Source: Fomes fomentarius (taxonomy: Eukaryota; Basidiomycota; Agaricomycetes; Polyporales; Polyporaceae). Taken from it: a DNA stretch of 64,000 bases. A program made the position numbers and the translations under genes. The stretch lies in the NCBI GenBank assembly GCA_022606135.1, contig JABYQN010000007.1:2542001-2606000 (forward strand), read 5' to 3'. The notes below the pieces were generated by a model. The model was not told the origin of the DNA, made no database searches, and was given only the letters and a program-made list of their open reading frames with translations. Positions 44,131 to 55,790 of this stretch are shown here, in pieces (position 1 is the first letter of the stretch; every line of letters starts with the position of its first letter).

Positions 44131-47100
44131 GATTCTGACAAGGGATTAATTCATGCCATATCCACATTTCCAGTATCATGAGATAGAAAAACCTAGCAGC
44201 ATCTTCTGTTGTCAATCAAGCAATAGGGGTACATTATTAGGGTGTTCTTGTCCTCGAGGTCCAAAGCGCTAGCTGCTCTCTAATTTACGTCGCTTCAGTG
44301 GCAATTGTCAATACGATAGTGTGACTAATACCTGGTTCTTCCTTCCTCCTGAATGAGCAGTCTCAGTGACGCAGATGCATCCGTAAGGCATCCCAACCTC
44401 TATACAGATGCATCCGTATACTTAGTCAGGCGTCAGTGGGATTCGAACGCGCGGTCTCGGTGATGTTAGCGCTTCGGACAAAATGAATCCACCCACCGCA
44501 ACCAATCCACCATACATCTTTATGAAATGTCAAAAACAGTAGATATACATATCCCCGTGTGGTTGGGCAACTCCCGCATCTGGAGAACTTGAAGAAGACC
44601 AAGAGCCTGAAGGCTCAGAATGTGAGTCTACGTGCAGAAATGGGTGAAGTGAAGAAATTGCTGGTCTGCATCGAGCCGAGGAATCGCACGCGACCAGATG
44701 GATTGACTGGGGACTCCTGGCAATGATTCAATGAATGTATCATCGAAACAAAGACGATCAGTGTATCAACATTTCTTCATCATGATTGCAGTCAACTAGA
44801 GACATTGTATGTTGTACCTCACGTTCGCTCCATTCCGCCCTGCCGCTCGCCCTACTGTCCACATGGGCCTTGCCGTACAGTAAGTACCACTAATGTGCAT
44901 GGTGCATGTCTGTGCAGGTACTCGCCGCATTTGGTAATCGAAGCGCGCGCCGATGAGCACCATCGCAACTCCTCCTCGTACCACAGTCCACCACGATTCA
45001 CCGCTGGTGACACATCTCGCCGATATCCTTCGCACACGCCGTTGAGCTGACACAACCCACAGACACATCGTCGTCGAAACTGAGCCCTTGAGCCTACAGG
45101 AACTGTCTCAAACAAGTGTCATGGATCGAGCCGACACGAGCCGAGTCAGCACGCACCGTTGCGACAGGCCTCCACATCAGCCTCACGGATACAGCCATTT
45201 TGACCTCCTCGCCGATACACCTCAGCCCGAGCACTTGCCTGACATCCCCTGCAGCCATCCGCCACCGCCCACTCTTCCATCCCTCCTTCCACCGTCGTGC
45301 ATAGTCGTACAGACCCTTCCCACCCTTATTCACCATACCGTAGCCTCCCCATACGATGGTTGTTGTAGCTTCTATCCTGTTGCGCGAGCTGCGCGTGCCG
45401 CGACTTGCTTACGATCTCTTATAGTTTATCTGTATCCTTCGTATTCCAACAACTTTCCAGCTTTTTCTACAGCTCTTGGCCTCGGACTTTGGTAGATACT
45501 TAAGCTGTGGTAGCTTACTCTCTAATACAAGCATACCTCTACCCAGCATTTGACTCTCGACTCTCGACTTCCGTCCTTCGCCTTTCGACTCCCGACTTTC
45601 GACTCTAGATCTCGACTTTCGATCCCTGACACTTTCCCTTGTTCAACTCATGCATTAAGATCATGCAATTCGTCTCTCGGTACCTCCATCCACTTTCAAC
45701 AATTGTTACATTCAACTTCCGGGACTATCCCTGGCATTCTGACGCTATTCTACACCACTCCCCTCTCTCCTTTCCTCCCCTCTCCTCTCTCTCCCATCCG
45801 GCACTCCTTGTGTACACACAACGGGACTCTTGCACATTCGACCTTGTGCACACATTCACGTTCTAGGTCCATCACCACCCACAGTTACCCTCCGTGCAAG
45901 CTGCATCACCTCGTCCACCTCATCGCCCCACCACTCATCCCACCTCACCCTACCGTCCTCCCGGGCCTCGTACCACCAACACTAACTCCCTACCGTCCCC
46001 CGCAGATGCATCCGCAAGACAATGATCAGCCTTCTCCTGCGGAGGCATATCCAGGAAGCGGATGCATCCGCAAGAGGTTGGGATCTCTAGCGGATGCATC
46101 CGCTTCACTGAGAGCCTACCCTGAATGGTTAGTGCATGCATAGTGGTGCCACAAAGTCGATTGTACCTGGGCGATCTGGGGCAGCTGCCCGGATATACGA
46201 GGGAGAGACCAAACATAACAGGGTGTCCCAATGGCCGCCCAAGTAGGAGTGCAGCAAAATTGTCGACATAAGATAGTACTAAGGTTAGGGTGTTCTGTTG
46301 ATATACCTGAGTCCAGCGCCGATATGTTACATTAACACATTGGAGTAGGATATGGACGGCACCGCTATAGGAGAGACGCAAGGAGGAGACACAAGGTTAG
46401 GGTCTGTGACGACAAGGTCATGACTAGAGCTTGACTTAGCCATCTCTCGAGCCATCTCTCAAGCTAGGACGGCTATGGCATAATTTGAAGGCTATTACTG
46501 TGGAGTACTTGAAGATTTCTATGATCCATTTGTCAGTTCATGATCAAAATAGATAGGAGAGCTACGGAGTTGGGTCCTGACTAACGATGAGTTGTGTCAA
46601 CGGATGCGCTGACTGCCAGACACATGCAAATTGTAAGAGTCTGAGTCCCAGTTCGAAGAGGTTAAGCATGAGAAGAGGGCACGAGAAGGGGCCACAACAT
46701 TGGGCTAGAGGAGTTATCTTCATTGGGGATACATACGAGTCTCGTACAAGGGCATCGTCTGAATGGGCGTAGATTGAGGAGTTACTGGGTAGAGGACTTG
46801 CCTATCTTCCAGTTGCATACAGAATGGCTTCATCACTGAGCAGCTGCTCGAGATCAGGATGCGGTACTGCAGATAGTCACTGGTGACGTCCATACAATCA
46901 ACTTGGTGTAGGAACTTTACCAAGGGTTCCCTACTTCTCCCCCGTCTGACATCCAATCCAAGGGTGACATCAATCGTCGATTGTGCAGCCTCAAGAGTAT
47001 AGTGCATTTCAAATGATGGTTGTCATTGATTGGAGAGGAAATCAAAGCAAGACTCATGGCCATGGGCCGCGTGTGGAGCTGTAGGAGACCGTGGGAAGTT

Positions 47101-48051
47101 CATTTATGGGCGCGTATGGTGCAAACTTCTTCAAGTTCTTCGCCTGGTCACTCACACTTTGATGTACCTATGATCCAAGCATGTGAGTGGCATGAGTCTC
47201 TCTTCCAGCTATTGTGTGCTCAGAAAGATTGTGCTGACTGTACTACAATGGATCCACACAATCTCAAATTGCAATGCGGTGACACTGCAGCTTGATATCA
47301 GACACAAGAGATCCCAGTGCAGTGGGGTGCTTTCTTGAGCAGAGCTTGCACCATCTACGCAAAAGTCATCTGAGTTGTATGTAGGTCGAACTGTGAGCCA
47401 AACACTATTTAGCTGCAAATGTGTCGGTGGTAGAGTGTCACTGGACAGATATGTGCCATTCGGGTTTATGGCACTCAACTTACCGTTCTATTCCGCGCTG
47501 TTGTTGTGCCTTGTAGGTGCTTCGAGACTAGAGCAGTCTGTGCTTATCCTGATTTGAACACCGCTCTGCAGCACAGGGACAGTTAGAAATTAGAATCTTG
47601 CCACGCGCTCGCCATGCTCCAATTCATACAATGTGCACTTAGGCCTCGTTGTTTGAACTGCAATGCGGCACTCACACCTATCCGAACACAGCCCCTTCGC
47701 AACGCGCAAGAGGCATGTCTCTCCTGCGCCCATTTATAACATGCGAGGAGTTGTCCGTCTCTTGTATAAATAACTTGAAGTGGTTTCTCCAGGTCCTCCA
47801 GCAACTTCCATCCCAACATAGGGCAGAGCAGTCGGTTTCTATCCACTAGCGCCACATTATCAACCCGCCCTCACCATAGAACCTCCTATAGTGGACGTCT
47901 TGAATCTGCATCATGGTCTCCCTCTCCAATATCTATGCCATTCATCAAGGCGACTCAGGTGTGGCAAGAAAGAATGCGGTGAATGTCATGACTGGCCTGT
48001 GTGAGTGTTCCGAGTCATACCAAGTCTCTCCCTCCTGCTGCACCCTGCTCA
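44131..48051. other. Unassigned region with a palindrome-bearing inverted repeat
   Basis: No gene is supported. A frame at 45550-46143 lacks an ATG and has low-complexity Ser/Pro/His composition. A tRNA-like stub is near 44427-44500. TCGACTC-type short repeats occur at 45545-45630. Confidence 0.4.
44371..46103. repeat. Inverted repeat with GATGCATC palindromes
   Basis: 44371-44418 and 46058-46103 are inverted relatives of about 45 bp, each with GATGCATC-centred palindromes at both ends. GCGGATGCATCCGC, a perfect 14-bp palindrome, occurs at 46058-46071 and 46090-46103, with near copies at 46002, 44371 and 44405. It may mark the ends of a 1.7-kb non-autonomous element, but no target duplication was found. 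Confidence 0.4.
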
Positions 48052-48056
48052 CACTC

Positions 48057-48620
48057 TGATGAACTCTGAACCTGTAAGGCGAGGAGCGACTGTAAGTCAC
48101 AACTGTAAGTCACAACAGAGAGGGATCTTCAGTCAGTGAGCGAACGACTCTATTGCATAGTGAAGTACCTGTAAGTCACAACAGAGAGGGACTACAAGTA
48201 CTAAGTCAGTAAGTAGTAGAGCATATGTATGTAAAGGACTTACTCTTCAGTCAGTGAGCGAACGACTGAAGAGCAGAGGTGAAGAAGGGACTGCTTATAT
48301 ACATGAGGGATGAGTCCATGAGTCAGCGAATAAAGCAGTCACATGTAGCCATAAGACAATGAGTCAGAGTCCGTATCGGCGTATGAGTCAGATACAGTCA
48401 TAGCATGAGTCAGACATAAGGTCTAGAAGAGTCCGGTGCAGTGTAGAACGCACTGGTACGCACAGGAATGCACAGTAACCATATGGTCATGGGAAAGTAC
48501 AGTAGGAGAACAATGAAAACCATGAATGGTAAGTAGGAACACAGCCTATCTAATCATATGACCATAAACAAGTGTACACAACTCCGGTCCGAGCACAGCC
48601 GGTAGTCCGGAAGTTCAACA
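48057..48620 (-). repeat. Copia-2 3' LTR (564 bp)
   Basis: Differs from the Copia-1 LTR by a 13-bp duplicated unit near the left end, a 3-bp deletion and scattered substitutions. The TGACTCA cluster and TATA are retained. Confidence 0.93.
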
Positions 48621-48631
48621 CTCCCACTCGT

Positions 48632-49573
48632 TCAAGATGCAACGGAAACAAGACCGATCTCATCAACGAACTTTGCCAAAATGGAATAAGGCACGTTCTT
48701 TGTGAGAGAATCAGCCAACTGATCCGCGGTTGCAACATAGAAGATCTCGACAGAGCCAGACTCCACCTGTTCACGAATGAAGTGGTAGCGAATCTCTATG
48801 TGCTTGGTACGCCGGTCGACTACTGGATTGACTGACAGGAAAATCGAACCCTGGTTGTCTAGACACATGGGTGTCGGCCTGGTCAAGTCATCACCAAGTT
48901 CATCGCCAAACGTCCTCAGCCAGATCAACTGACGACAGGTATCAGAGGCCGCTTTATATTCCGCCTCAGTAGAGGAGAGCGAAATGGTAGGCTGACGCCT
49001 CGAAGCCCACGATATAGCACCACCTGCCATCAAGAAGACGAAGCCAGAGGTAGAATGCCGATCATCACGGTCTTCGGCCCAATCTGAATCCGAATAGGAA
49101 ATCAGACCGTCATTAGACGCTCCCTTGTAGCGCAAGCGATACGCCTTTGTCCCTTGAAGGTAACGCAGGACATACTTCGCATAACTCATGTGCGCTTCAG
49201 AGGGATTGGCATTGTACTTCGATAACCGTGTGACAGCGAAGGAGATATCAGGACGCGTTCCGAGCATGGCGTACAAAAGACTGCCAATGAGACTCTGGTA
49301 GCGTTGCCTGAACTGATCGGAAGCTGGTTCATCGGCACTTGCCAAGACAGCACCAGCAGGAAGGGGTGTACGTGAGGGTTTACAGTCAGCCATCTGAAAG
49401 CGCTCGAGAACAGACTGGATGTACTCTTCCTGGTCGATGTCGATCATACGAGTGGATCGATCACGAGTGATGCGAAGACCAAGGAAGCGCTGTACAGATC
49501 CCAAGTCCGTCATCTTGTACTGCTTAGAAAGCGAACGCTTGACTTGTTTGATGTGACTAGACTGATCGCCCAT
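48632..49573 (-). pseudogene. Copia-2 pol fragment: RT end and RNase H
   Basis: 313 residues, nearly identical to 28549-29490 of Copia-1. Separated from the preceding frame by the G6 run at 49618-49623. Confidence 0.88.
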
Positions 49574-51000
49574 CAGAAGTAAATCGTCGACATAAAGAAC
49601 GACAATCGTGACGTGATCCCCCCTTGTCGCCGATATACGTAGATCCCAGCATCAGAATATGTCCGTGTAAATCCCAGATCTAGAAGCAATTGATGGATTT
49701 TCGCATTCCACTGACGCGACGCCTGCTTAAGACCATAGATAGCCTTTTTGAGTAGACAGACGTGATCTTCCTTCCCAGGAACGACCCAGCCTTCCGGCTG
49801 TTCCATATAAATCTCCTCATCTAGATCACCATTCAGGAACGCGGTCTTGACATCCATTGACTCGATGTCCCAGTCCTCAAGCGCTGCATGCGCGAGTAAA
49901 TACCGGATAGACTCAAACCGCGCCACTGGAGAGAACGTCTCATGGTAGTCCTCTCCCCACACCTGAGTGAAACCCTTTGCAACAAGACGAGCCTTGTACC
50001 GCCCATCATGTTTGATGTCATAGACCCAGCGGTTAGAGACAACATGCCGGTCCTTGGGACGAGGAACGAGAACCCAAGTCTTATTCTCCATAAGCGACTC
50101 AAACTCCGACTTCTCAGCTTCGCGCCATTTCCCAGCATCAGGTGAGCGCATGGCTTCCTTATGCGACTGAGGTAAGCCAGCTTTATACTGAGCAGCAGCT
50201 AGAAAAGCGAGTATCGTCTCCGCTTCACGCAGATTGCCATCCTTGTCGATCTGATTATCAGCACGTGCAGGATCGTCATACACGTTGTTATCAGTCCTGT
50301 CCTTGTGGGGAATACCAGCTTTTTCGCGACGAGGACGGTCACGAGCAATGCTTGGTTCATTGGCTCCCACTGGAGGGTGACGACCACGTTTGTGAGGAGG
50401 ACGAGGAGGAACGACAGGAGGCGGCGTAGGAGGACGTTGCGGAGGAGGAGGAGGCTCAGCAGGAGCTTCTGCAGGAGGAGCGGGATCAGCATCCGCTGGA
50501 GGGTCAGGTTGTGGTGGTTCGAAGAGGTTGGGAGGAATGAAAGGGATTGCATCATTGGGATCGACCGAATCAGAGTCATCGTTCGAGGAATCATCCGATT
50601 GATCATCTGAGAATGGACTGTCGTCCGGGGTAGAAGGACGGTTGCCAGGTAAGTTACGAGCAGGGAAAGACTCTTCGTCAAATGTTGCATCGCGGGACAC
50701 GACGATAGAGCGGTTGGCTGGATTCCAAAACCTATACCCCTTGGAACCAGACTCATACCCGACGAAGATCATCTCGACAGCCTTCTTGTCGAGTTTCCCT
50801 TCGCGCTTTGCCTTCTGCACGTGGACAAAAGCTTTGCACCCAAACACTCTGAAGTAAGAGACGTCTGGAACGGTACCATCCCAAACAGTGATGGGGCACG
50901 ACCACTTATGTCGTCGCATAGGTTGACGATTGTAGATATGAACGGCTGCGTCAAGAGCGAGTTGCCAGAAACCATGACTAAGGCCTGCTTGGTGGAGCAT
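49573..51000 (-). pseudogene. Copia-2 pol fragment: integrase end and RT start
   Basis: 475 residues with the same layout as Copia-1, ending out of frame just before YVDD. Confidence 0.88.
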
Positions 51001-52904
51001 AGACAGAGCCTTTTCAGTAATAGTACGATTCCAGCGCTCAGCACGTCCATTCTGTTGAGGTGAACCCGGTAGAGTCTTCTGGTGCTCGATGCCGTGCGAA
51101 CGAAGAAGTGTAGAGAACTCGTCTGATGTGTATTCCCCCCTCGATCTGAGCGGATCGATTTGATCTTCTTACCGGTCTGGTTCTCAGCCCACGCCTTATA
51201 GTCTTTGAACGCTTGGATCGCGTCAGACTTGTGTTTAAGGAAGTAAGCACGAGCGAGACCAGAATAGTCATCAATAAAACCGGCGAAGTATTTCCAACCT
51301 CCGATAGCCTGAGTGCGCATCGGTCCATCGAGGTCCGTATGGACTCGCTCGAGAACTTCAGTAGCGCGCTTCTCAGAAGGTGGAAAGGGGTTACGGGTGG
51401 ATTTGCCAAAAGCACATCCATCACACGGTTCTTCGTCTGCAGGATTAACAGCATCAACCCCCTTAGTATGCTTAGGAAGGTTGCGCAGAACGTCCTTGCC
51501 CGCATGACCAAAGCGACGGTGCCAGGTCTTGAACTTACGGACATTGAGATGGACGCGCTTGCTGTTGTGAAGCTCAATAATTGTCCAATAACAATTAGAC
51601 GAAGGGTTGTATCGCGCCTCCAGGATCTTACGACCCTTGATATGAATCGTCGAACCATGTTTGACAGCGCCGTCAGGCAGCTTGTCGAAAATGCACATGC
51701 GCCCATCCCCTTGAAAGAGGGAGTAACCATTGCGCTCAATGGAGCCAGTCGAGAAGATGTGACCAATGGTGCCTGGTATGTAGTAGACGTGGTTCAGCGT
51801 AATTGCTACCTTCTGACCGTCTAACCAGGTTTCTCCAGACAGAGTTCCTTCCCCAAGTGCCTGAATGACGCTGCTATCACCTTGTCCAGCAGTGTTAAAC
51901 AGTACAGGCGTATCGAAGGGTTGGTACTCAATGAACTCAGAGAGATCACCAGTGATATGTTGAGAGGCTCCAGAGTCCATCAGCCATGCAGTCCAGTTCA
52001 CACTGTTCGAGGCCATAGCCTCATCGTAGAAAGAAGCAGCGATGTTAGACGAACCGGCTACAAGTACAGATGATACAGACTCGGTAGTGACGTGCGCATG
52101 GTTATGAGAAGTGTCCTTATTCTTCCCCTTGTCCTTATCCTTGTCTTTGTCCTTCCCTTTACCCTTGCCCTTGCCTTTGGGACGCTTCTCAGGGTACTTC
52201 TGATAGCAGTTGGACTCATGATGAGAGCCACTCCCGCAATGAGAGCAGGGACCCTTGGGCTTCGGCTTGGTCTGGGAGACCTTGTTCGCAGACTGGCCGT
52301 TCTTGCGCATGGACTCCTCAGCTAAGGTCTTCGACTGGATGTCGTCGAGAGTGACCTTGTCGAGGTCTGTGGTTGCCATAAGCGCAGAAACCATGGACCG
52401 GTACGACTCCGGGATCTTGGACATCAAGAGAAGGGCTTGCATGTTGTCAGAGAGCGTGACGCCGTTGCTACTAATTTCGCGCAGGCGTGTGATAAGACGC
52501 ATCATCTGATCCTGAAGGGGCTTCTGTTCGTTCATCCGAGGCTCAGCGACGAGCGACTCGAACAAACCCCAGACGTGGGCACTGTTAGGCTTGCCAAACT
52601 TGTTCTGTAACGCTTCCCAGGACTCAGCAGCAGTCATGTCCCTGGGTTGTCCACCCGAGACAGGAATCTGAGTGTCCAGAACGTAGTGAAAGTTTGGTGC
52701 GACACGCATGTACATCATGCCGCGAGCTTGCCCATCAAGTTTATCCCACTTGTCCTTGGCAGCTTGCTCAGTAGGACGAGTAGCGCCTTTGACAACACTC
52801 CAACAGTCCATGAAGATGAAATAGCCCTTCATCTTGGCAGACCAGTCATTGTACTGATTCGCCGAAGAGAGGACAGGGATAGAGTCGACTTTGATATCTC
52901 CCAT
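50769..52904 (-). pseudogene. Copia-2 gag, protease and integrase core
   Basis: 711 residues from MGDIK. Gag is at about 1-210, the CCHC knuckle at 220-233, a Lys/Asp/Gly linker at 240-265, the protease DSGA at 310-313, and the integrase HHCC (WHRRFGH at ~461, CDGC at ~494). Catalytic Asp residues are at ~524 and ~587. The frame is lost at ~590 in the G6 run (51135-51140), before the catalytic Glu. The frame is also open upstream of MGDIK through the leader module. Confidence 0.88.
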
Positions 52905-53213
52905 GATGGATAAGAGGTATTGGGGAGAATCGAGATATTCCTCCTTGAAGTCTAGAGTGAATGTGATAGGCGCGACAGGGGGCGCAGTGACGATAGGAGG
53001 AGGAAGGTAGACTGGAGGAAGAGGACTTGAATCGACAGGAGGGGAGTTTCCGAAGAGCGATCGGAGATAGAAATTAGGACGAGACGAGGAGGGCTGTGCG
53101 TGAGTTTCTTCCTGAAGATAGGGAAGAGGAACTCCGTGTTGTGGGTCGGTGTCCTGCTGCCAAGTTGCTGGATATGCCCAGTGAAAGGTCGGTTCGTACG
53201 GAAGAGGGAGTTG

Positions 53214-53336
53214 ATTGTAGCGATTGGGACAGAGCTGTATGTCGCACTGGTCCCACTCCTGCTCTCCGTCGTCGTAGATGTAGTGATAACGATCGACCTG
53301 ATCGTCTAGATCAAAGAGATGGGGCTGTTCCGAGCA
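53214..53336 (-). other. Copia-2 leader Cys/His module
   Basis: C-x4-HLFD ... HY ... W-x2-C-x4-CP-x-RYN in the same frame as gag, with no stop between. No ATG was found upstream in this frame, so expression may need splicing or non-AUG initiation. Confidence 0.6.
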
Positions 53337-53931
53337 ATCAAACGCCGATGCAGTAGAATGATGTTCTGCAAGTTCAGCGTTGACTTCAGCTTCAGAGTCG
53401 GAGCTGAGCTGAGGACTATTGGCAGTAGTAGGCGGCTCCAGTACGATGGTTCAGAGAAAAAACGCGATGATTGACTTGCCACGTGCGAGATCTGGTAGAG
53501 AGGAACACCTATTGAGGTGAGCCAGAAGGTCAGGAAGCCGATATTCCCAACAATCCAGATAGAAGTCGCCAACTGTGCCCAAGAAAAGCTATACGAGTCT
53601 AGGTATCAAAAAAGAGTATAGTAAGGAGGGTCCGAACGGTTGTCCTCCGGTCCAAAGGTGATAACCACCCCGGCTACAACAGCTGGCGGGCGCAAGTGCG
53701 TGGCCTGGCTGAGGATACTTGAAAACCCGTGTGCCGCGAAAGCACCAAAGGTTGTACAGAGATACTAGATAGCGACTACTAAAAGCGCTCAGGGCTGCGT
53801 CACGAGCGCAGTAAAGTCCCCCTGGCAGCAGTGTCGGAGGGCACAGTCAAGAGTTAGGGAAAGTGGAGGAGAGTGCACGGGCAGAGAGTCGACGAACAGA
53901 GTTTGCGCGCAGAGTGTCGACAGAGAAGCAA

Positions 53932-53957
53932 CTGATTAGAGCGCAGGGCTCATAACC
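53932..53957 (-). other. Copia-2 primer-binding site for half tRNA-iMet
   Basis: Same sequence as in Copia-1 (GCGCAGGGCTCATAACC on the plus strand), abutting the 5' LTR. Confidence 0.6.
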
Positions 53958-54521
53958 TGATGAACTCTGAACCTGTAAGGCGAGGAGCGACTGTAAGTCA
54001 CAACTGTAAGTCACAACAGAGAGGGATCTTCAGTCAGTGAGCGAACGACTCTATTGCATAGTGAAGTACCTGTAAGTCACAACAGAGAGGGACTACAAGT
54101 ACTAAGTCAGTAAGTAGTAGAGCATATGTATGTAAAGGACTTACTCTTCAGTCAGTGAGCGAACGACTGAAGAGCAGAGGTGAAGAAGGGACTGCTTATA
54201 TACATGAGGGATGAGTCCATGAGTCAGCGAATAAAGCAGTCACATGTAGCCATAAGACAATGAGTCAGAGTCCGTATCGGCGTATGAGTCAGATACAGTC
54301 ATAACATGAGTCAGACATAAGGTCTAGAAGAGTCCGGTGCAGTGTAGAACGCACTGGTACGCACAGGAATGCACAGTAACCATATGGTCATGGGAAAGTA
54401 CAGTAGGAGAACAATGAAAACCATGAATGGTAAGTAGGAACACAGCCTATCTAATCATATGACCATAAACAAGTGTACACAACTCCGGTCCGAGCACAGC
54501 CGGTAGTCCGGAAGTTCAACA
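53958..54521 (-). repeat. Copia-2 5' LTR (564 bp)
   Basis: Matches the 3' LTR except for one G/A difference seen at 54304. Confidence 0.93.
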
Positions 54522-54526
54522 CACTC

Positions 54527-55213
54527 ACCATCGCTCACTCTCCCCTACAAATCCTCCCTGTTCAGTTCGCTCCCTCAGCCAGAGAAAGTCCAAGCAGCGC
54601 CCACAATTTGAACACCAAAACACCCCTCCATCACTTCACTCCGCTCCAGCACTTACCAGGTGTGGTAACCTCCTTGTCCTGTCTGTCGTCCCCACTCCTT
54701 TGCTCAGCTCTACTCGTGAACATCCTGGGACAATAGAGGAAGACAGTCACAACATATCCCCGCGCTCACGCGAGACCGCCCAAACACCCCCTCCAGGATA
54801 CATCCCTGAGCCTCATGACAATGTGCGCTGTCCCTCATACCGGTCACAGGTGGCACATGACCCCAATGATTGTAGGTATATGCCAGCATCCCATCGGCAC
54901 TCTTCCTCAGGCTGTAAGGCACCATCCGGGTGGCCTGTTGCATGGAGACGTGCAGGACTCATGTACGATCAGTGTGGTCTCAAGTCTCTTCCTGATGCTG
55001 GTCTCGGCGGAGACCAACAGAGCACGCTTCCTAAAATGGAAAGTCATAGACTACGTTCACAGGCTCCAAACGCATGGGTCCCTGCCCAGAATGCGGATTC
55101 TTCGTTCTTGGATATGTGATGGTATCTGGTACGGGGGCGACGCAGTCGGTTTTGGTTGAGCGGTCATGCGCGAGCGGTATGGGCGGGAATGCTCAGATGT
55201 CTAGTAGTGAGTG
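54527..55213. other. No supportable gene
   Basis: A frame at 54700-55119 includes a PPPGY motif, but it starts with a non-ATG codon and has no helix or C-x2-C patch, so I do not place it in the family. Confidence 0.4.
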
Positions 55214-55218
55214 CGGAA

Positions 55219-55785
55219 TGATGAACTCTGAACCTGTAAGGCGAGGAGCGACTGTAAGTCACAACTGTAAGTCACAACAGAGAGGGATCTTCAGTCAGTG
55301 AGCGAACGACTATACTGCATAGTGAAGTACCTGTAAGTCACAACAGAGAGGGACTACAAGTACTAAGTCAGTAAGAAGTAGTAGAGCATATGTATGTAAA
55401 GGACTTACTCTTCAGTCAGTGAGCGAACGACTGAAGAGCAGAGGTGAAGAAGGGACTGCTTATATACATGAGGGATGAGTCCATGAGTCAGCGAATAAAG
55501 CAGTCACATGTAGCCATAAGACAATGAGTCAGAGTCCGTATCGGCGTATGAGTCAGATGCAGTCATAGCATGAGTCAGACATAAGGTCTAGAAGAGTCCG
55601 GTGCAGTGTAGAACGCACTGGTATGCACAGGAATGCACAGTAACCATATGGTCATGGGAAAGTACAGTAGGAGAACAAAGAAAACCATAAATGGTAAGTA
55701 GGAACACAGCCTATCTAATCATATGACCATAAACAAGTGTACACAACTCCGGTCCGAGCACAGCCGGTAGTCCGGAAGTTCAACA
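55219..55785 (-). mobile_element. Solo LTR of the Copia family (567 bp)
   Basis: A complete LTR (TGATGAAC to GTTCAACA) flanked by the target duplication CGGAA (55214-55218 and 55786-55790), the expected product of LTR-LTR recombination. It has the 13-bp duplication of Copia-2 but not its 3-bp deletion. Confidence 0.92.
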
Positions 55786-55790
55786 CGGAA

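Larger units (their letters stand above)
48057..54521 (-). mobile_element. Copia-2: Ty1/Copia element
   Basis: The LTRs are two 564-bp repeats (48057-48620 and 53958-54521) differing at one base that I can see (54304). The target duplication is CACTC (48052-48056 and 54522-54526). It is the same family as Copia-1, but gag is intact and the leader joins gag without a stop. It keeps the two G6 frame breaks in integrase and RT. Confidence 0.93.

Noticed and set aside
45550..46143. 197-codon open frame
   Set aside because: It starts with TTG, has low-complexity Ser/Pro/His composition and spans the palindromic repeats; no homologue-like features.
47913..54740. Possible family exon 1 (47913-48000, phase-1 GTGAGT donor) with Copia-2 inserted in its intron
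   Set aside because: The exon has an acceptable phase, but the first acceptor beyond Copia-2 (near 54565) leads to a short frame without a membrane helix, C-x2-C patch or PPxY motif, so geometry alone is not enough.
54700..55119. Open frame with a PPPGY motif
   Set aside because: It begins at a non-ATG codon and lacks the helix and Cys patch. A single PPxY in a Pro-rich frame can occur by chance.
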